A stretch of DNA of 64,000 bases from Oncomelania hupensis (GCA_036898135.1 CM072513.1:40559528-40623527), one strand, 5' to 3'; shown: positions 1 to 11,230, counted from the stretch's first letter. The notes: generated by a model from the sequence alone, not told the origin. A program made the numbers and translations.

Positions 1-60
1 TGATTTGGCTCGGAAGAGTCCTCTGGACCTAAAGAAATAATCATGTAATGTAATGTAATT
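1..60 (+). repeat. 3' end of family A interspersed repeat
   Basis: The first 60 bases match the 3' end of a repeat family that occurs at least five more times in the window. They end in the same short TAATG-type tail. The rest of this copy lies left of the window. Confidence 0.8.
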
Positions 61-2129
61 GGTCAGTCTGTCGATCTGAATTCAACTTTTAGTTCAGAAG
101 ACAATTTTGCCTTATATCTCAAGAATGGCTGGACCGATTTTATTACTTTTACTATGTTGTTTAAACATGTTTAACTTTATTTCAGAATTGGCTGAATCAA
201 TTTTGATTTTCTTGTTAGTTTGCTATCAAGTAGTGGTCCATCATTCCTTGCTTTCATTTTGTTGGTTTAAGATAAAGCAGTCGCAACACTGCCACAAAAA
301 TGAACACTTTTGAAAATGCTGTTTTCAGCTTTGTGTGCAAGTGTGTTAAATACATTTAAATGGTTAGACATCTTAAATTTTAGTAATTTTTTAAAATTCT
401 GTACTGACATAATGGCTCAGTTTGTGTGCTTATTTACTTTTTCTCATCATCATATGATCTTTGAGTTGATTCCGGCTTGCAGTTTTAAAAATGTGCCATG
501 TAACGTGTAATGAAGATTTTCATTCAGAATTGAAAAATGCATGTGTGTGTGAGAGAAAAAGACAGAGATAGAGAGAGTTATAACTGATGCTCACTGGGCG
601 TTGTTGAAATGTAGTGTTTCCTGTTTGATCCCCAGCTTTTAGCTGCTCATCATAATGCTTGCATTTGTCTGATGTTTATGGACTTCTGTCTTGCTTCTTG
701 TCAGACAATGAAATCTCAAAATGAGTGTATGTGTATATTATGAATAAGTAACTCATGAGAGGTTGTTGCAGTGAAAGGGGCAAGGAAGGTGTAGATAGTC
801 ATGAGTGTATTCATACATTTTTGCATTGATTGTCAGAGATTCTTTACATATTTTATTAATAAATCCTTGATTGTTTCTGAAAATGTATAGATATATTTTA
901 TGAATTCTTGAAAATGTGCCTTCTGCTGCATTTAGATGTACTGATACTTTTTGTTGTTTTATTTTGGAATTATGTATTTTGTAGATTAAATGGAAGTATT
1001 TTTATTTTTGGAAATTATTTTTCAGAAGTAAACTGTAATTATGTCTGTGTTTTATTATGAAAATACATTGTAATGTTTTCTTATTTTCTAATCTTTGCTT
1101 GTTCCATGTTATAACATTTAAAGTTTTTGTGTTGAATTTTATATTACTTCAACATATCATGTATTCATTTTCCAAATCTATTCTTACTATGTGCGTTTCA
1201 TGTAGCCCTTTTTTCCAAAGTTTGGCTATGCAATGTATGACTTTTACGTGTTTTGGTGTTTGCTGTTCATTTTAACACAATATAAGGTAGCAATCAACAT
1301 GGAAGCTCTTTTGAAATGTAATTTCTGATTTGAAATGTACTATTTTGAATATTTAATAGAAGAGATGTGTTAACTCCTTGAGGACTCTCCAAATATACCA
1401 TATATATTTAGGTATATTTAGGTATTTTAGGTTTAGATAATATGAAATACATCTGCACATTTCACATACGTGGTAACCTTGTCAATGATTTTCCTGACAA
1501 CATCAAGGGAGATATACTGTGTGAGATGCCAAAATGTAGTTTTCCTCTGTTTAGATGTTTTGTACTCCTATTTTTATAATTATGCAGCTGAAATACAGAT
1601 ACTTTCATCACCTCACCTTCTTTTTTTTTTTCTCCTTGACCTTTGCTCTTTTTCTGAGGTCAGTCATATTATAAAAACGTTTTGTGCTTGATCTCAAATT
1701 TGGCTGAACCAATTTTCATAATTGTTTTACTTGCAGGTAGTTCAGATAGTGGGCCAGTAACTCCATGCTTTCATTTTCCTAGACGTCACAACATTGCCAT
1801 CAAAATTAATACTTTTTAAAATGCTGATTTTTTTTAAGGTATGTTAAAAACTTTCTGGAAATAAATGTGAATGACTTATTTCAATGACTCATCGTCTTGT
1901 TTTCAAACTATGTTGATTCACATTGAATTGTCTGTTTATACTGTGAGAAAAAAATGGAGAGAATGATTTAAAAAGATTGCATGTTTCATTTATTAATATT
2001 AAACACGATATTAATTGTTCAAAAGCTGCTGATGTCAACTCCTGTCTACATGTGACGTGATGGCAAAGATTGCAGTACAATATTTATTAAGGGTCTAAAG
2101 TTCAAATTTACCAGTCTAATATTGCCACT
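61..2129. other. AT-rich DNA, no gene recognised
   Basis: I see no protein with recognisable motifs and no RNA gene here. The open frames are short, hydrophobic and AT-driven. A short GA-rich stretch near 550-580 is the only obvious local feature. Confidence 0.6.
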
Positions 2130-2705
2130 ACCCCCGTTGGGGTGCCGGGTGTTTCAGTATAAATAGTATCCCCACTTTCTGGAAATGTAATGCTTTAAAT
2201 TCCCACTGTCACTGTCTTTCTCATTTGTTCTTTCTCATTCCTGCTCTGTTCTATCAATCTACTATACTATCTTCTTCTTCGCTAGACCAGTCACCTACCT
2301 TTTTTCTTGAAAACTCTTCCGGGACAAGACTCCTTATTTGTGTGTAAGGTCTGTTGGATCAGCTTGGGAATATTGGACGCTTTCTGCCAGGTGGTCACTA
2401 GGGCTTCCTATGATGTTATTATTTAGCAATGTAGGAATTTTTTATGTATGTGTTTTGTTGATAATTTATAATGATGTTTGTATTCTATTTTGTTTTTGTA
2501 AACGGGGGTTTGATAAATTAGAGTATAGCCTCGGCATCCCCTGCGTGGGATGTCTTTATTGTAAAGTGACTGGCTGGTGGAGAGCATTCAGTTTTCCCAC
2601 TAGGGTTGTTTCAGCAGATCTTTTATGCAGATCGGGGGTTGTCCAGTCCTGATTTGGCTTGGAAGAGTCCGCTGGACCTAAAGCAATAATCATGTAATGT
2701 AATAT
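2130..2705 (+). repeat. Family A interspersed repeat, near-complete copy
   Basis: This unit of about 575 bp starts near 'gttggggtgccgggtg' and ends at 'ctggacctaaagcaataatc' plus a TAATG-like tail. Other copies lie at 1-60 (+), 3716-4245 (+), 13545-14106 (-), 31802-32225 (-) and 51557-52125 (-). The variable 3' tail, (TAATG)n or (TGAT)n, points to LINE-type retrotransposition. I see no tRNA-like head and no shared reading frame, so it is a non-autonomous element or the 3' part of an unknown LINE. Confidence 0.75.
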
Positions 2706-2855
2706 AATATTGCCACTTTACAGAAGACCAACAAAACAAACAAAAATAATAAAACAAAAAGTTAAAAATGATGTGGGAGAAAAAAAAAAGTATATATATA
2801 TACATCTATAATTGGAATATTTATACCATAAATTATTGAATAATTAAATAATCAG

Positions 2856-3229
2856 ACTTCTGGGCATTTCCTATACCCAACACATCACCAACGACGAAGT
2901 CCGACAGACCATCACACAAAATAAGCCATTGGACAACATGATGACCTGCTCACAGTGGTGAAGAAACGGAAACTCCATGGTATGGACACGTCACAAGATC
3001 ATCAGGCCTTGCAAAGACCATTCTGCAAGGCACAGTGCAAGGAGGTAGAAGAAAAGGGAGACTGAAAAAGAGGTGGGAGGACAACATTCGAGAATGGACT
3101 GGTTTGACACTGAGCGAAGCCATCAGGGCTGCTGAGGACAGAGAGGGATGGAGTGTGCTGGTTAAACGATCATCTGTGGTGCCCCTACGACCTCCGGGTT
3201 ACGGGACAGGATAGGCTAGGATAGGATAG
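2856..3229 (+). mobile_element. RTE-type LINE, 5'-truncated 3' fragment
   Basis: The fragment matches the last ~370 bp of the full-length RTE copies at 27181 and 37217. It covers the C-terminal coding part after the reverse transcriptase, the 'gtggtgcccctacgacct' segment and the GGATA-repeat tail ending at 3229. Small indels break the frame. It keeps the in-frame 'RPKKRWED' segment that is frameshifted in the 27181 copy, so it helps define the family consensus. Confidence 0.9.
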
Positions 3230-3715
3230 ATATAATATATATTAGCGTTTTTCGCTCCATATAATATTGGGAAAACCTTTTGCATGCTATGATTATAATG
3301 AAGAAGAAACCATACTGTTATATCCTTTCCTGCAATAATGCACTGTTTATATCTTTATGTTGTAACAAAATTGTGAAATTGCTAAATTTGTGAAATCCGC
3401 AGCCGAGTTGCAGATTTTATAAAATTGAAAATCGCTTGCAGAGAACGCGAATTCGGCAGCCTGTTGTCAAAATAGTGAAAAGGTTTTTCAAAGTTGACAA
3501 AGTCATAAAATAGGTAACTGATTTCACGAAAACGAATGTCAGTTTTATGAAATCAATGTTTTTGAAGATTTTACAATAATTGCAGGAATGTATGGTTACC
3601 AACCGGAGACTCGATATTTGATTGTAAGTTGAGCAGCCTCGCATGAAAGTGAACTGTTATCCATGGCTGATGACTTTCTTGTGCACAATTGATCGTGCAC
3701 CATTGATCTTCACGT

Positions 3716-4245
3716 AGCTCCCCGTGTGGGTGCCGGGGGTTTATGTATGAATAGTATCCCCAATTTGTGCAAATTTAGTGCTTTAAATTACCAGTTTCTG
3801 TCGTTCTCATTTGTTCTTTCTTGTTCCTAATCTGTTCTATCAATCTACTATCTTATTCGCTAGACCAGTCACCTACCTGTTTTCTTGAAAACTCCCAGTG
3901 TATGGGGTCTGTTTGGTCAGCTTGGGAATATTGGACGCTTTTTTACCAAATGTTCACTAGGGCTTTTTATGGTATTATTTAGCAATGTAGGCATTTTGTG
4001 TGTTTTGTTAATATTTAATAATGATGTCTATTTTGTTTTTGTAAATGGGGATTCAATAAATTATAGTATAGACTCAGCATCCCCTGCATGGGATGCCTTT
4101 ATTGTAAAGTGCCTGTGGCTGGTGGAGTTCCTTCAGTGTTGCCACTAAGGTTGTTTCAGCAGATCTTTTATGCGAATCAGGGGTGAGTCTCTTTCAACCA
4201 AGTTGTGGTCCTGTTTCGGCTCTTTGCAGTCTGCTGGACTCTATA
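3716..4245 (+). repeat. Family A interspersed repeat, diverged copy
   Basis: It is collinear with the copy at 2130-2705 but has many substitutions and small deletions, and its 3' end has drifted. It is probably an older insertion. Confidence 0.7.
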
Positions 4246-4271
4246 AACAATGACTAACTAACTAATCTTCA

Positions 4272-5215
4272 CATAGATTAAAAGTCAACTGGCCATACCA
4301 TCGGAGTTTCCGTTTCTTCACCACTGTGAGCATGTCATCATGCATGTTGTCCAATGGCTTGTGTGATGGTCTGTGGAGCTTCGTCGTTGGTGATTTGTTG
4401 GGTATAGGAAATTCCCAGAAGTCTTCTGTAGCACGTACCTCATCTCCATGCTTTGTATTCTGCGTTTTAGGTCTGCTGTGCGGGTCCATGTTTCGCAAAT
4501 GTATAGGAAGGTGGAAATGACAAGGAAGAGCGGCAGACATAACTTGGAGTGTCTTTCTAAATGGGCTTCAATCTTGTCAGGGCAGCAGTTGTTTATGCGA
4601 TCCTGGATAGGACTTCCTGTCTGATACAATGGTTCCTAAATATTTGAAGCTATGCTTTGTACGTGTTGAGGGATTGGCCTTGGACTTTGAGGTCCGCGTT
4701 GATGCCATTGGTGTTGGTCATCATTTTGGTCTTCTCTGCACTTATTTCCATTCCAAAGACTCTGGAGGTGGTGTCAATCCTCTGTACCAGCTGTTCAAAT
4801 TCTTGTTCCTCTCCAGCCAATCCATCAATGTCATCCACAAAACGGAGTTTGGAGATTGCTCTACCCCCTATGCTGGCTGTGCCTTCATGATCTGCAAGGG
4901 CATCTGACTTGATGCACTCTAACAAAAGTTGAAGAGTTTTTGAGAGAGTGGGCATCTTTAACGCACCCCGATTGTTGTCCTGAACCAGTTTCCAATGGCA
5001 CTGTTGTGGAGGACTGCACTGGTAGCCTTGTCGTACAAGCTTTTGATGACTTCAATAATGTTATGGCTGATGTTGTACACTCTAATGGTTGCCCACATAG
5101 CTGCATGCCAGACTCGATCAAACGCCTTCTTGAAGTCTACGAACACATGATATAGATGTTGTTGGTGCTGTAGGTATTTCTCGCAGATTATTCTGAGGTT
5201 GAAAATCTGTTCAAT
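4272..5215 (-). pseudogene. RTE LINE reverse-transcriptase fragment
   Basis: Read on the minus strand this is the middle and end of the RTE ORF: 'FVDFKKAFDRVWH', then 'SLYDKATSAVLHNS', then the catalytic region and the C-terminal 'RRIQSMEMR' segment. Three frames are needed to follow it. The catalytic box reads FVDD where the intact copy has FADD. The 5' part and the GGATA tail are missing. It is a dead fragment. Confidence 0.88.
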
Positions 5216-5283
5216 GGTCGTGGTCGTGTCCAGTGATGGTGGTAAGTGTTAATAGTGGTAGTATAGGACTATACCTTTCTTTG

Positions 5284-5996
5284 ACCATTGTCCGGAGTCA
5301 AGTCAAGTCAAGTCAACTTTATTACCCAATGAATTCAAAATACATAGGATTTCGTTTTGGTGATGCGGTAAAACATTCAGTCCCTCTGCAACAACAAACA
5401 ACCTTCCACTGGACATTAAAACATTAAAATACTCTAATAGAGAAAGATATTCTAAGGTGTAAAGCACAAGCGCACGCCCACTCGCAACCTCCACACGCAC
5501 ACGCATACTCACGCATACCCGCATGGGTATCTAAATTAAAACGTAATGAGATAAAATACATTAAGGAAACAAAATTGCACCACTAACACATTATCGCAAC
5601 TAATAAATTGGCGTTTAAGTATAACACCTCATGCTATGTGGATAACAGAGGACACTGGTACCGAGAGGGCAGCCTCGGGGAAGAAGCTGCGTCTAAACCG
5701 GCTAGTTCTAACTTTTAGTGCTCTGAAGCGTTTACATGACGGGAGGAGCTCGAACAGATGGTTGGCTGGATGGGATGGGTCGCCAGCAATGTTGCTGGCC
5801 CTTCTTGCCAAACGCGTGCTCTATGAGGACGCGAGGGATAATAAATCGCAACCTATGATTTTTGCCGCGCGTTTCACGATTCTTTCGAGTTGAAACTTCT
5901 CGCCCGAAGTGGCGCCTCCAAACCAGACTGTGATACTGAAGCACAGGATACTCTCAATCACGGCGCGATAGAAAAGCGTGAGTATTGTCTGGTAAA
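5284..5996 (-). pseudogene. Jockey/CR1-like LINE, C-terminal ORF2 fragment with 3' tail
   Basis: On the minus strand, 5996 to 5629 encodes the end of a non-LTR reverse transcriptase: 'LFYRAVIESILCFSITVWF', 'RIVKRAAKIIGCDL', then in a second frame 'GDPSHPANHLFELLPS' and 'SFFPEAA'. This segment order is typical of jockey/CR1-type LINE C-termini. A stop and frame change lie near 5815. The element ends at 5284-5320 in repeats of GTCAA on the plus strand, its simple 3' tail. A similar tail is present near 50510. Confidence 0.75.
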
Positions 5997-6107
5997 TTTG
6001 TAAATTATGTGTTGGAATGGGGCGGTGAGGGACAAACCGGACGAACCGGAAGCCACACCCCCTGTCGCAGGGAGTGACGAAGAGGGGGCCAACACATAAT
6101 TTACAAA
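5997..6107. repeat. 19-bp perfect inverted repeat around a DIRS-array-like core
   Basis: TTTGTAAATTATGTGTTGG at 5997-6015 is repeated as its exact reverse complement at 6089-6107. Much of the sequence between the arms matches, in reverse, the GC-rich unit repeated at about 7600-7830 inside the neighbouring DIRS-like element. It could fold into a hairpin. Confidence 0.8.
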
Positions 6108-6397
6108 TATATTCACAAACACAAATAAAACACGCAGGCTGAAAGGTGTGTGTTGTAGCAACTTTATTGAACACGAACACAGAAAACGCTCTTGACTACT
6201 TGCATTGATAGTGTCCACAAATCTATGTTTCACTCTTCTACAGTTCACACACTCTATATTCTGACTACGACATTGTCCTACATTGGTTCCTACTTCCCTA
6301 TCGTCTATTTTCCCTTTCTAACTAACTCTAACTCAACTCCATATCTTCTCTCGGGACCGTCCTAGTCTTTCTATCTCTCTTTATCTGTCTCTTTTCT
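6108..6397. other. Unassigned pyrimidine-rich DNA
   Basis: I recognise no gene or repeat here. The right half is rich in TCT and CTA. Confidence 0.5.
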
Positions 6398-6600
6398 ATC
6401 TCTCCACTTCGCTGTTGTCATAGTCTGATGTTGGGGCATAGGCCTGGATGATGGTGATGTTGAAAAGGGCTGCTCTCAGACGGATGGTAATGAGTCTACT
6501 GGAGACTGGGCGGCAACCCATGACAGTGGCTAGAATGTTTTTGTGGACCAAGAATCCAATGCCGTGTTCGTGCCTGTCATCTCTCCCGCTGAAATAAAGC
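6398..6600 (-). pseudogene. RTE LINE endonuclease fragment, left of the DIRS insertion
   Basis: The minus strand encodes 'YFSGRDDRHEHGIGFLVHKN' and 'IIQAYAPTSDYDNSEVE', the middle of the RTE apurinic-like endonuclease. At 6600 it is cut by the DIRS-like element and resumes at 11039. It stops abruptly at 6398 within the endonuclease, so the 3' two thirds of this RTE copy are absent. Confidence 0.88.
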
Positions 6601-6618
6601 ATTAATTTCACATACTAT

Positions 6619-6786
6619 ACCATGACTCAAAAGTGCAATGTTTATGGCGTTGCTAGGTGAGTGCCTCTCTAACGGAAGTTGACAAAAACAAAACAGTCAT
6701 AGAGTTTCTTCCCCTGAACCACCTTCCCCGTGCGTCTCGTGTAATAACGCTCGTCTAGGCGCTCACGATAACGGACCGCATATCTC
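6619..6786 (+). repeat. DIRS-like left inverted terminal repeat
   Basis: These 168 bp are the near-perfect reverse complement of 10829-10996. They include 'ggcgttgctaggtgagtgcc' and 'gataacggaccgcatatctc'. The outermost 6601-6618 are unique to this end and reappear in reverse in the internal complementary region. Confidence 0.92.
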
Positions 6787-7160
6787 TTTCCTTTTTTGGC
6801 ACTCGCTGAGTGTGGTTGTGTCTACTCTAGCTCTCTTTTTTGTTGACTTTCTGCGTTCGTCCTGTACTTTGCTGTTACTACCGCCGGAGGAGTTTTGGGT
6901 TTCCTTGTCATGTCTCAACGTAGCTGTTCGTCGGCTTCAACCCCGTCTATGCGCGTCTCTTCTGCTTCGGCGGCCGTTCGTTCTAAGGAATGTCGAGTTT
7001 CCTCTGTACCTTCCTTCGTTTCCTCCCCTGCCGACATTACCTCTGTTTGCTACGTTGCGATTCCGCTCCTGCGCCTCCTGCTTTGTCTTCTACCCTTCAG
7101 GTTTGTAGAGTGGTGGTGGTGAGGTGTGGAGTGGCGGTAGTGAGGTGAGGGGTGGCTCTT

Positions 7161-8330
7161 TGGTCTTGCCAGAAGTGACCTTGGAGCCGTTTCTGGTCAA
7201 GGTTACGACCAGAAACATATAAGTGGTCGCCCTAGTTTAGGACCACATAATTTTTCCGGCAGGGATGCCCCGGCTAGTCCGATCAGGCTTCCTGCCGAAG
7301 CCTTCCCTTCTGCTTCCTGCGGGATTCAGACCGGGTCGGGACTTCTGGCTAATGTTGGCTCCTTGGTCTTGCCAGAAGTGACCTTGGAGCCGTTTCTGGT
7401 CAAGGTTTCGACCAGAAACATATAAGTGGTCGCCCTAGTTTAGGACCACATAATTTTTCCGGCAGGGATGCCCCGGCTAGTCCGGTTCAGCTACCTGCCG
7501 AAGCCTTCCCTTCTGCTTCCTGCAGGATTCAGACCGGGTCGGGACTTCTGGCTAATGTCGAGCTTGAGACATATAAAGCACTGCACGCAGTGTTACGTCC
7601 AGCTGCGACAGGGGGTGTGGCTTCCGGTTCGTCCGGTTTGTCCCTCACCGCCCCATTCCAGCCCCCATTGCACTCCACTTCCGCTTGCGGTCGTGGGGCG
7701 GGGCCTCTGGCTACTGTTGAGCTTGAGACATATAAAGCACTGTTCGCAGTGTTACGTCCGGCTGCGACAGGGGGTGTGGCTTCCGGTTCGCCGGTTTGTC
7801 CCTCACCTCCCCATTCCAGCCCCCATTGCACTCCACTCCCGCTTGCGGTCGTGGGGCGGGGCCTCTGGTTTTCGGTACGGGGGTATGGGTCACTCGTTAC
7901 CTTCTCCCGTTCCCGGTTTGGCTTCTCCCTCCCATCCCCCTTTGTTTTCCACTTCCGCTTGCGGTCGTGGGGTGGGGGCTCTGGGTTCCGGTTCGGGACG
8001 TACGGTACACCCGTTACCTTTCCCTGTGTCCGGTTTGGCACCTCCCTCCCATCCTCCTTTGTACTCCACTTCCGTTTGCGGTCGTGGGGCGGGGGATCTG
8101 GTTTCCGGATCGGGGGTTACGGTTCACCCGTGGCCCCTTCAGTTTCCGGTTTGGGTCGAGCATTCCCTGTTCACCCTTCGGTCTCTGCCACTTCCGGGTT
8201 CGGTTGTGGATCGGGGGGTACTGGCGTCCGGTTCTGATGGTACGGTTTTTTTATTCGTTACCTACTTCCGGATCACATGCACATGTCAATTTGCCTTTGT
8301 GTGCGCCAACTTCTGGTTGGGGTGAGGCAC
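7161..8330 (+). repeat. GC-rich tandem repeats in the 5' part of the DIRS-like element
   Basis: Two nested arrays are visible. A 203 bp unit is duplicated (7161 and 7364, both beginning 'tggtcttgccagaagtgacc'). A unit beginning 'agcttgagacatataaagca' occurs at 7561 and 7720, a 159 bp period. It decays into shorter units carrying 'gcttgcggtcgtggggcggg' at about 7680, 7840, 7955 and 8072, with a degenerate unit near 8195. Long frames here exist because the GC-rich repeats lack stops. I do not recognise a protein, and a gag product cannot be shown. Confidence 0.8.
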
Positions 8331-8852
8331 ACTTGGTTCCTCCTACCCTAGTTCCTGTTGTCACGGGTACGGGGGTGTTGTTATATCAGGCCCTTTCACC
8401 TGATGCTCTTTTGAAGACGCCGTTCAGCGCGCTGCGGCTTTGTCCTCAGGTGGTGGAGGAGGTTTCGGTGCCCCTCCCACCACTCCATTCCTTCCTAGGC
8501 GGGACTCTTGCTTCTGCCGAGTCTGATGAGGCTTGCCTTGTATTCAGGGCATCTCCTAGGTTTAACTTTTTTTGGGGGAATGGGCCTCTTCTACGGCTAG
8601 AGGACTTATCGAGGGCGAGGCCTCTTCCTCTTCGTTCGAGAAGATGCCTCGGTTCCCTAGAGCTTCCTCTGTGGGCTCTTTTCTGAGTTCGTCCTCATTG
8701 CCCGGTGTTTCCAGGAAGTTCCTCTCTCGGTCAGTGGTCTGGCACAGATAGAGGGGTTTATTGTTAGGTCCCTTGAGTATGCTTCTCTCGCTGACGCGCT
8801 GCCTGCTGCGCTGTCTTAAGGTGGTATCCCCTCTTCCCGTGGCAGGGTTGAG

Positions 8853-10540
8853 GTGAGCCGTAGGCGTTTGCGCAGTGGCGCGTTTTCCAACAATCCTATC
8901 CCTGCCTTTCCACCCCTAGGTGTTCTACCCCTCTGGGCGGGTGGCTTGGCTCGCCAGTTTCATGCTTGGCTCGGCCTCCCCTCCGCCAGCAGTTGGGATC
9001 AAGAGGTGTTTCGGTCGGGGTTTGACCTTCATTGGGGTTCCTCTCGGCCCCCTCTTCGTCGCTCCCCGCCTTTGTTCCGCCCCCTGTCTCCTATTGAGGC
9101 TCAGACGCTTCTGGACTCAGAGGTCATAGCTCTTCTCCTTTTGGTTTGTTTTGCAGTCCTTGGGTTTCACAAGGATTGTCCTAGAACTCGCTACTGTAGT
9201 TCGCGGACTCAGGGTGCGGTTCTCTGCTTATCTTGATGACCTGTTGGTCAAGGCTAGTTCTCACGTTCTCTGTCTGGTGCACACCAGGCTCGTTCTCCTT
9301 TAAACCCGGCGCTTGGGGTTCTCTGTGAACCTTCTCAAGTCCGTGTTGTCTCCATCTCCGGTTTTCAACTACCTGGGGATGTCGTTCGTCACTCGCAATT
9401 GGTCGGTCCGCCCTTTAGCTCGTCGGGTGCAGAGGCTTCAGTCCCTTCTGCTACCTTTGGAGAGTCAGGAGGTCGTTTCAGCCAGATTTATGGCCTCTCC
9501 TTTCGGGTCGTGTTGAGTCGATGGTTTCTCTGGTTCCCCTCGCGGGAGTTCGCAAGCGGCCGATTCAACGTTGGCTTTCTTCCCGTTGGAGTCAGTCCGG
9601 CGATTCCTGGGACGCTCCTTTCCGGTCACGGAGGGCCTTCGCGTTTTTCTGCTTCCTTGGAGGAATGTTGAGTGTTTTTTTTCGGGGGTTCCTATCTCCC
9701 CTCCGCTTCCGATGGCCGGCATCTTCACAGATACGGCTTTGGTCGGTTGGGGTGCGCGTACCGGCAGACTTTCAGCTCACGGTTTTTGGTCTCAGGACCA
9801 TCTGTCTTGGCTTTTCAGTCGCTTGGAGATGGAAGCCGTTTGCCTGGCTCTTCATCGTTTTTCTTCATCGTTTTTCTTCCCTCCCTTCCTCAGGCCTCTT
9901 GCTCGTTCACTCTGCCAGTACCACTGTGGTTTCTCTCATCTACCACTTCGGGGGTACCCATTCCCCTGCTCTCTCCATGATGGTGGAGAGCCTCCTTTTG
10001 TGGTTAGCTTATTCGTTTGTACGCTTGTAGCCAAGCATACAGCGGCTCTGTCATGTCTTAGCCGATCTTCTGAGTCGCCCTCTTTGTGTGGTCCACTCGG
10101 TATGGACCCTATCCCACTCCGTTCTTCATCCGGTTTGGGCGGAGTGGCTTAAACCTCTGATCGATCTTTTTGCCACTCGTTACTCTTCCAGGCTCCCCTG
10201 TTTGTGTCGCCGGTCACAGACTGCCTGGCTTGGGCGGTGGGCGTGTTGTCCATTTCTTGGGAGGGGTTGGAGGCTTCTGCTTTTCCGCCATTCTCCCTCC
10301 TTCCTCAGGTTCTCAGGGAAGCCGAGGAGGAGTCTCCTTCTATCATTCTCGTGGCTCCCCTTTGGCCAGCTCAGCCCTGGTTCCCCGATTTCCTTCGTCT
10401 TTCCCAGGGGCGGTGCATTCCTCTCGCTCTCGGGGCGAGATCGCTTCTGCAGCCTTGATCCGGGATTCCACACGGCGACCCAAGCGTTCTCCGTCTTCAC
10501 GCTTGGCTGTTTTCCGGCCTTCTATAAGAGGTTTCTGAGC
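8853..10540 (+). pseudogene. DIRS-type reverse transcriptase/RNase H, broken
   Basis: Pieces follow the DIRS-group RT order in changing frames: 'AWLGLPSASSWDQEVFRSG', 'LRVRFSAYLDDLLVKA' (the YLDD catalytic box, near 9210-9250), 'GFSVNLLKSVLSPS', 'FNYLGMSF', 'RVQRLQSLLLPLESQEVVSA', 'KRPIQRWLSSRWSQSGDSW', 'TDTALVGWGARTG' (RNase H-like), 'LEMEAVCLALHRF' and 'WLKPLIDLFATRYSSRLP'. At least five frame changes or stops interrupt it. The homology ends near 10540, and the tyrosine recombinase and methyltransferase regions typical of complete DIRS elements are not seen. Confidence 0.83.
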
Positions 10541-10720
10541 TTCAGGAGGCCTTTGAAGGTTCCAGCCAGCATCCTGTTTCCTTGCCATACTCGAGGGGAT
10601 GGCTTCTTGGTTTCGTTTCTGTGGTCGCGGCCCTACATTCCTGGTCCTCTTCTTCAGCCTGTTCAAGGTAAAGTTGTTTCAGTTAAAGTTGCTTCCCTCC
10701 GTCCTTTTCGTGCTAATCTG

Positions 10721-10808
10721 CACTTTTGAGTCATGGTATAGTATGTGAAATTAATATTAAAATTTTAACTCTAAATTTATTATTAATAAACATACTTACC
10801 ATGACTCA
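10721..10808 (+). repeat. DIRS-like internal complementary region
   Basis: 10721-10755 is the exact reverse complement of the left edge (6601-6635). 10756-10808 is the reverse complement of the right edge (about 10985-11038). This juxtaposition of the two termini is the template used by DIRS elements to form a circular DNA intermediate. Confidence 0.9.
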
Positions 10809-10828
10809 ATTTTATCCAAATAAGGAAT

Positions 10829-10996
10829 GAGATATGCGGTCCGTTATCGTGAGCGCCTAGACGCGTGTTATTACACGAGACGCACGGGTAAGGTGGTTCA
10901 GGGGGAGCAACTCTATGACTGTTTTGTTTTTGTCAACTTCCGTTAAAGAGGCACTCACCTAGCAACGCCATAAACATTGCACTTTTGAGTCATGGT
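10829..10996 (-). repeat. DIRS-like right inverted terminal repeat
   Basis: This is the reverse complement of 6619-6786 with only a few differences, for example near the 'ggtaaggtggttcaggggg' segment. The outer edge continues to 11038. Confidence 0.92.
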
Positions 10997-11038
10997 AAGT
11001 ATGTTTATTAATAATAAATTTAGAGTTAAAATTTTAAT

Positions 11039-11225
11039 TTGTGGCCTTTGTCGGTTGTTGTTTCACCTATGCCTTTCCAACGCAGTTCGCTGATGCCTAG
11101 AACGTTCCGTCGATAGTGGTCCAGCTCGTGGGCCAGTTCTTCTAATTTTCCTTCCGCAGTTAGGGTCCTGACATTCCAGGTTCCTATGACGATGTTGTTT
11201 TTCGTGCGGATCTTGCTAAATTGTC
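11039..11225 (-). pseudogene. RTE LINE endonuclease N-terminal part, right of the DIRS insertion
   Basis: The minus strand reads 'NNIVIGTWNVRTLTAEGK', the start of the RTE endonuclease domain, up to 'GHK' where the DIRS-like element interrupts. It continues at 6600. At its 5' end (11225) it meets an RTE segment in the opposite orientation. Confidence 0.88.
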
Positions 11226-11230
11226 CATCC

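Larger units (their letters stand above)
6601..11038 (+). mobile_element. DIRS-like retrotransposon, defective, inserted in an RTE copy
   Basis: This 4.4 kb element has the DIRS layout. Inverted terminal repeats lie at 6619-6786 and 10829-10996. An internal complementary region at 10721-10808 is the joined reverse complement of both outer edges. A DIRS-type reverse transcriptase/RNase H relic lies at about 8850-10540. Outside the element the minus strand reads continuously from 'gacaaaggccacaa' into 'gctttatttcagcgg', which is the uninterrupted sequence of the RTE copy near 37788. There is therefore no target duplication, as expected for integration by a tyrosine recombinase. I could not find a recombinase frame, and stops and frameshifts are frequent, so this copy is probably dead. 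Confidence 0.87.

Noticed and set aside
7468..8325. 285- and 296-codon overlapping frames in the DIRS 5' region
   Set aside because: All frames are open here on both strands because the DNA is GC-rich and tandemly repeated. Composition is Pro/Gly/Ser-rich and no gag-like motif is visible.
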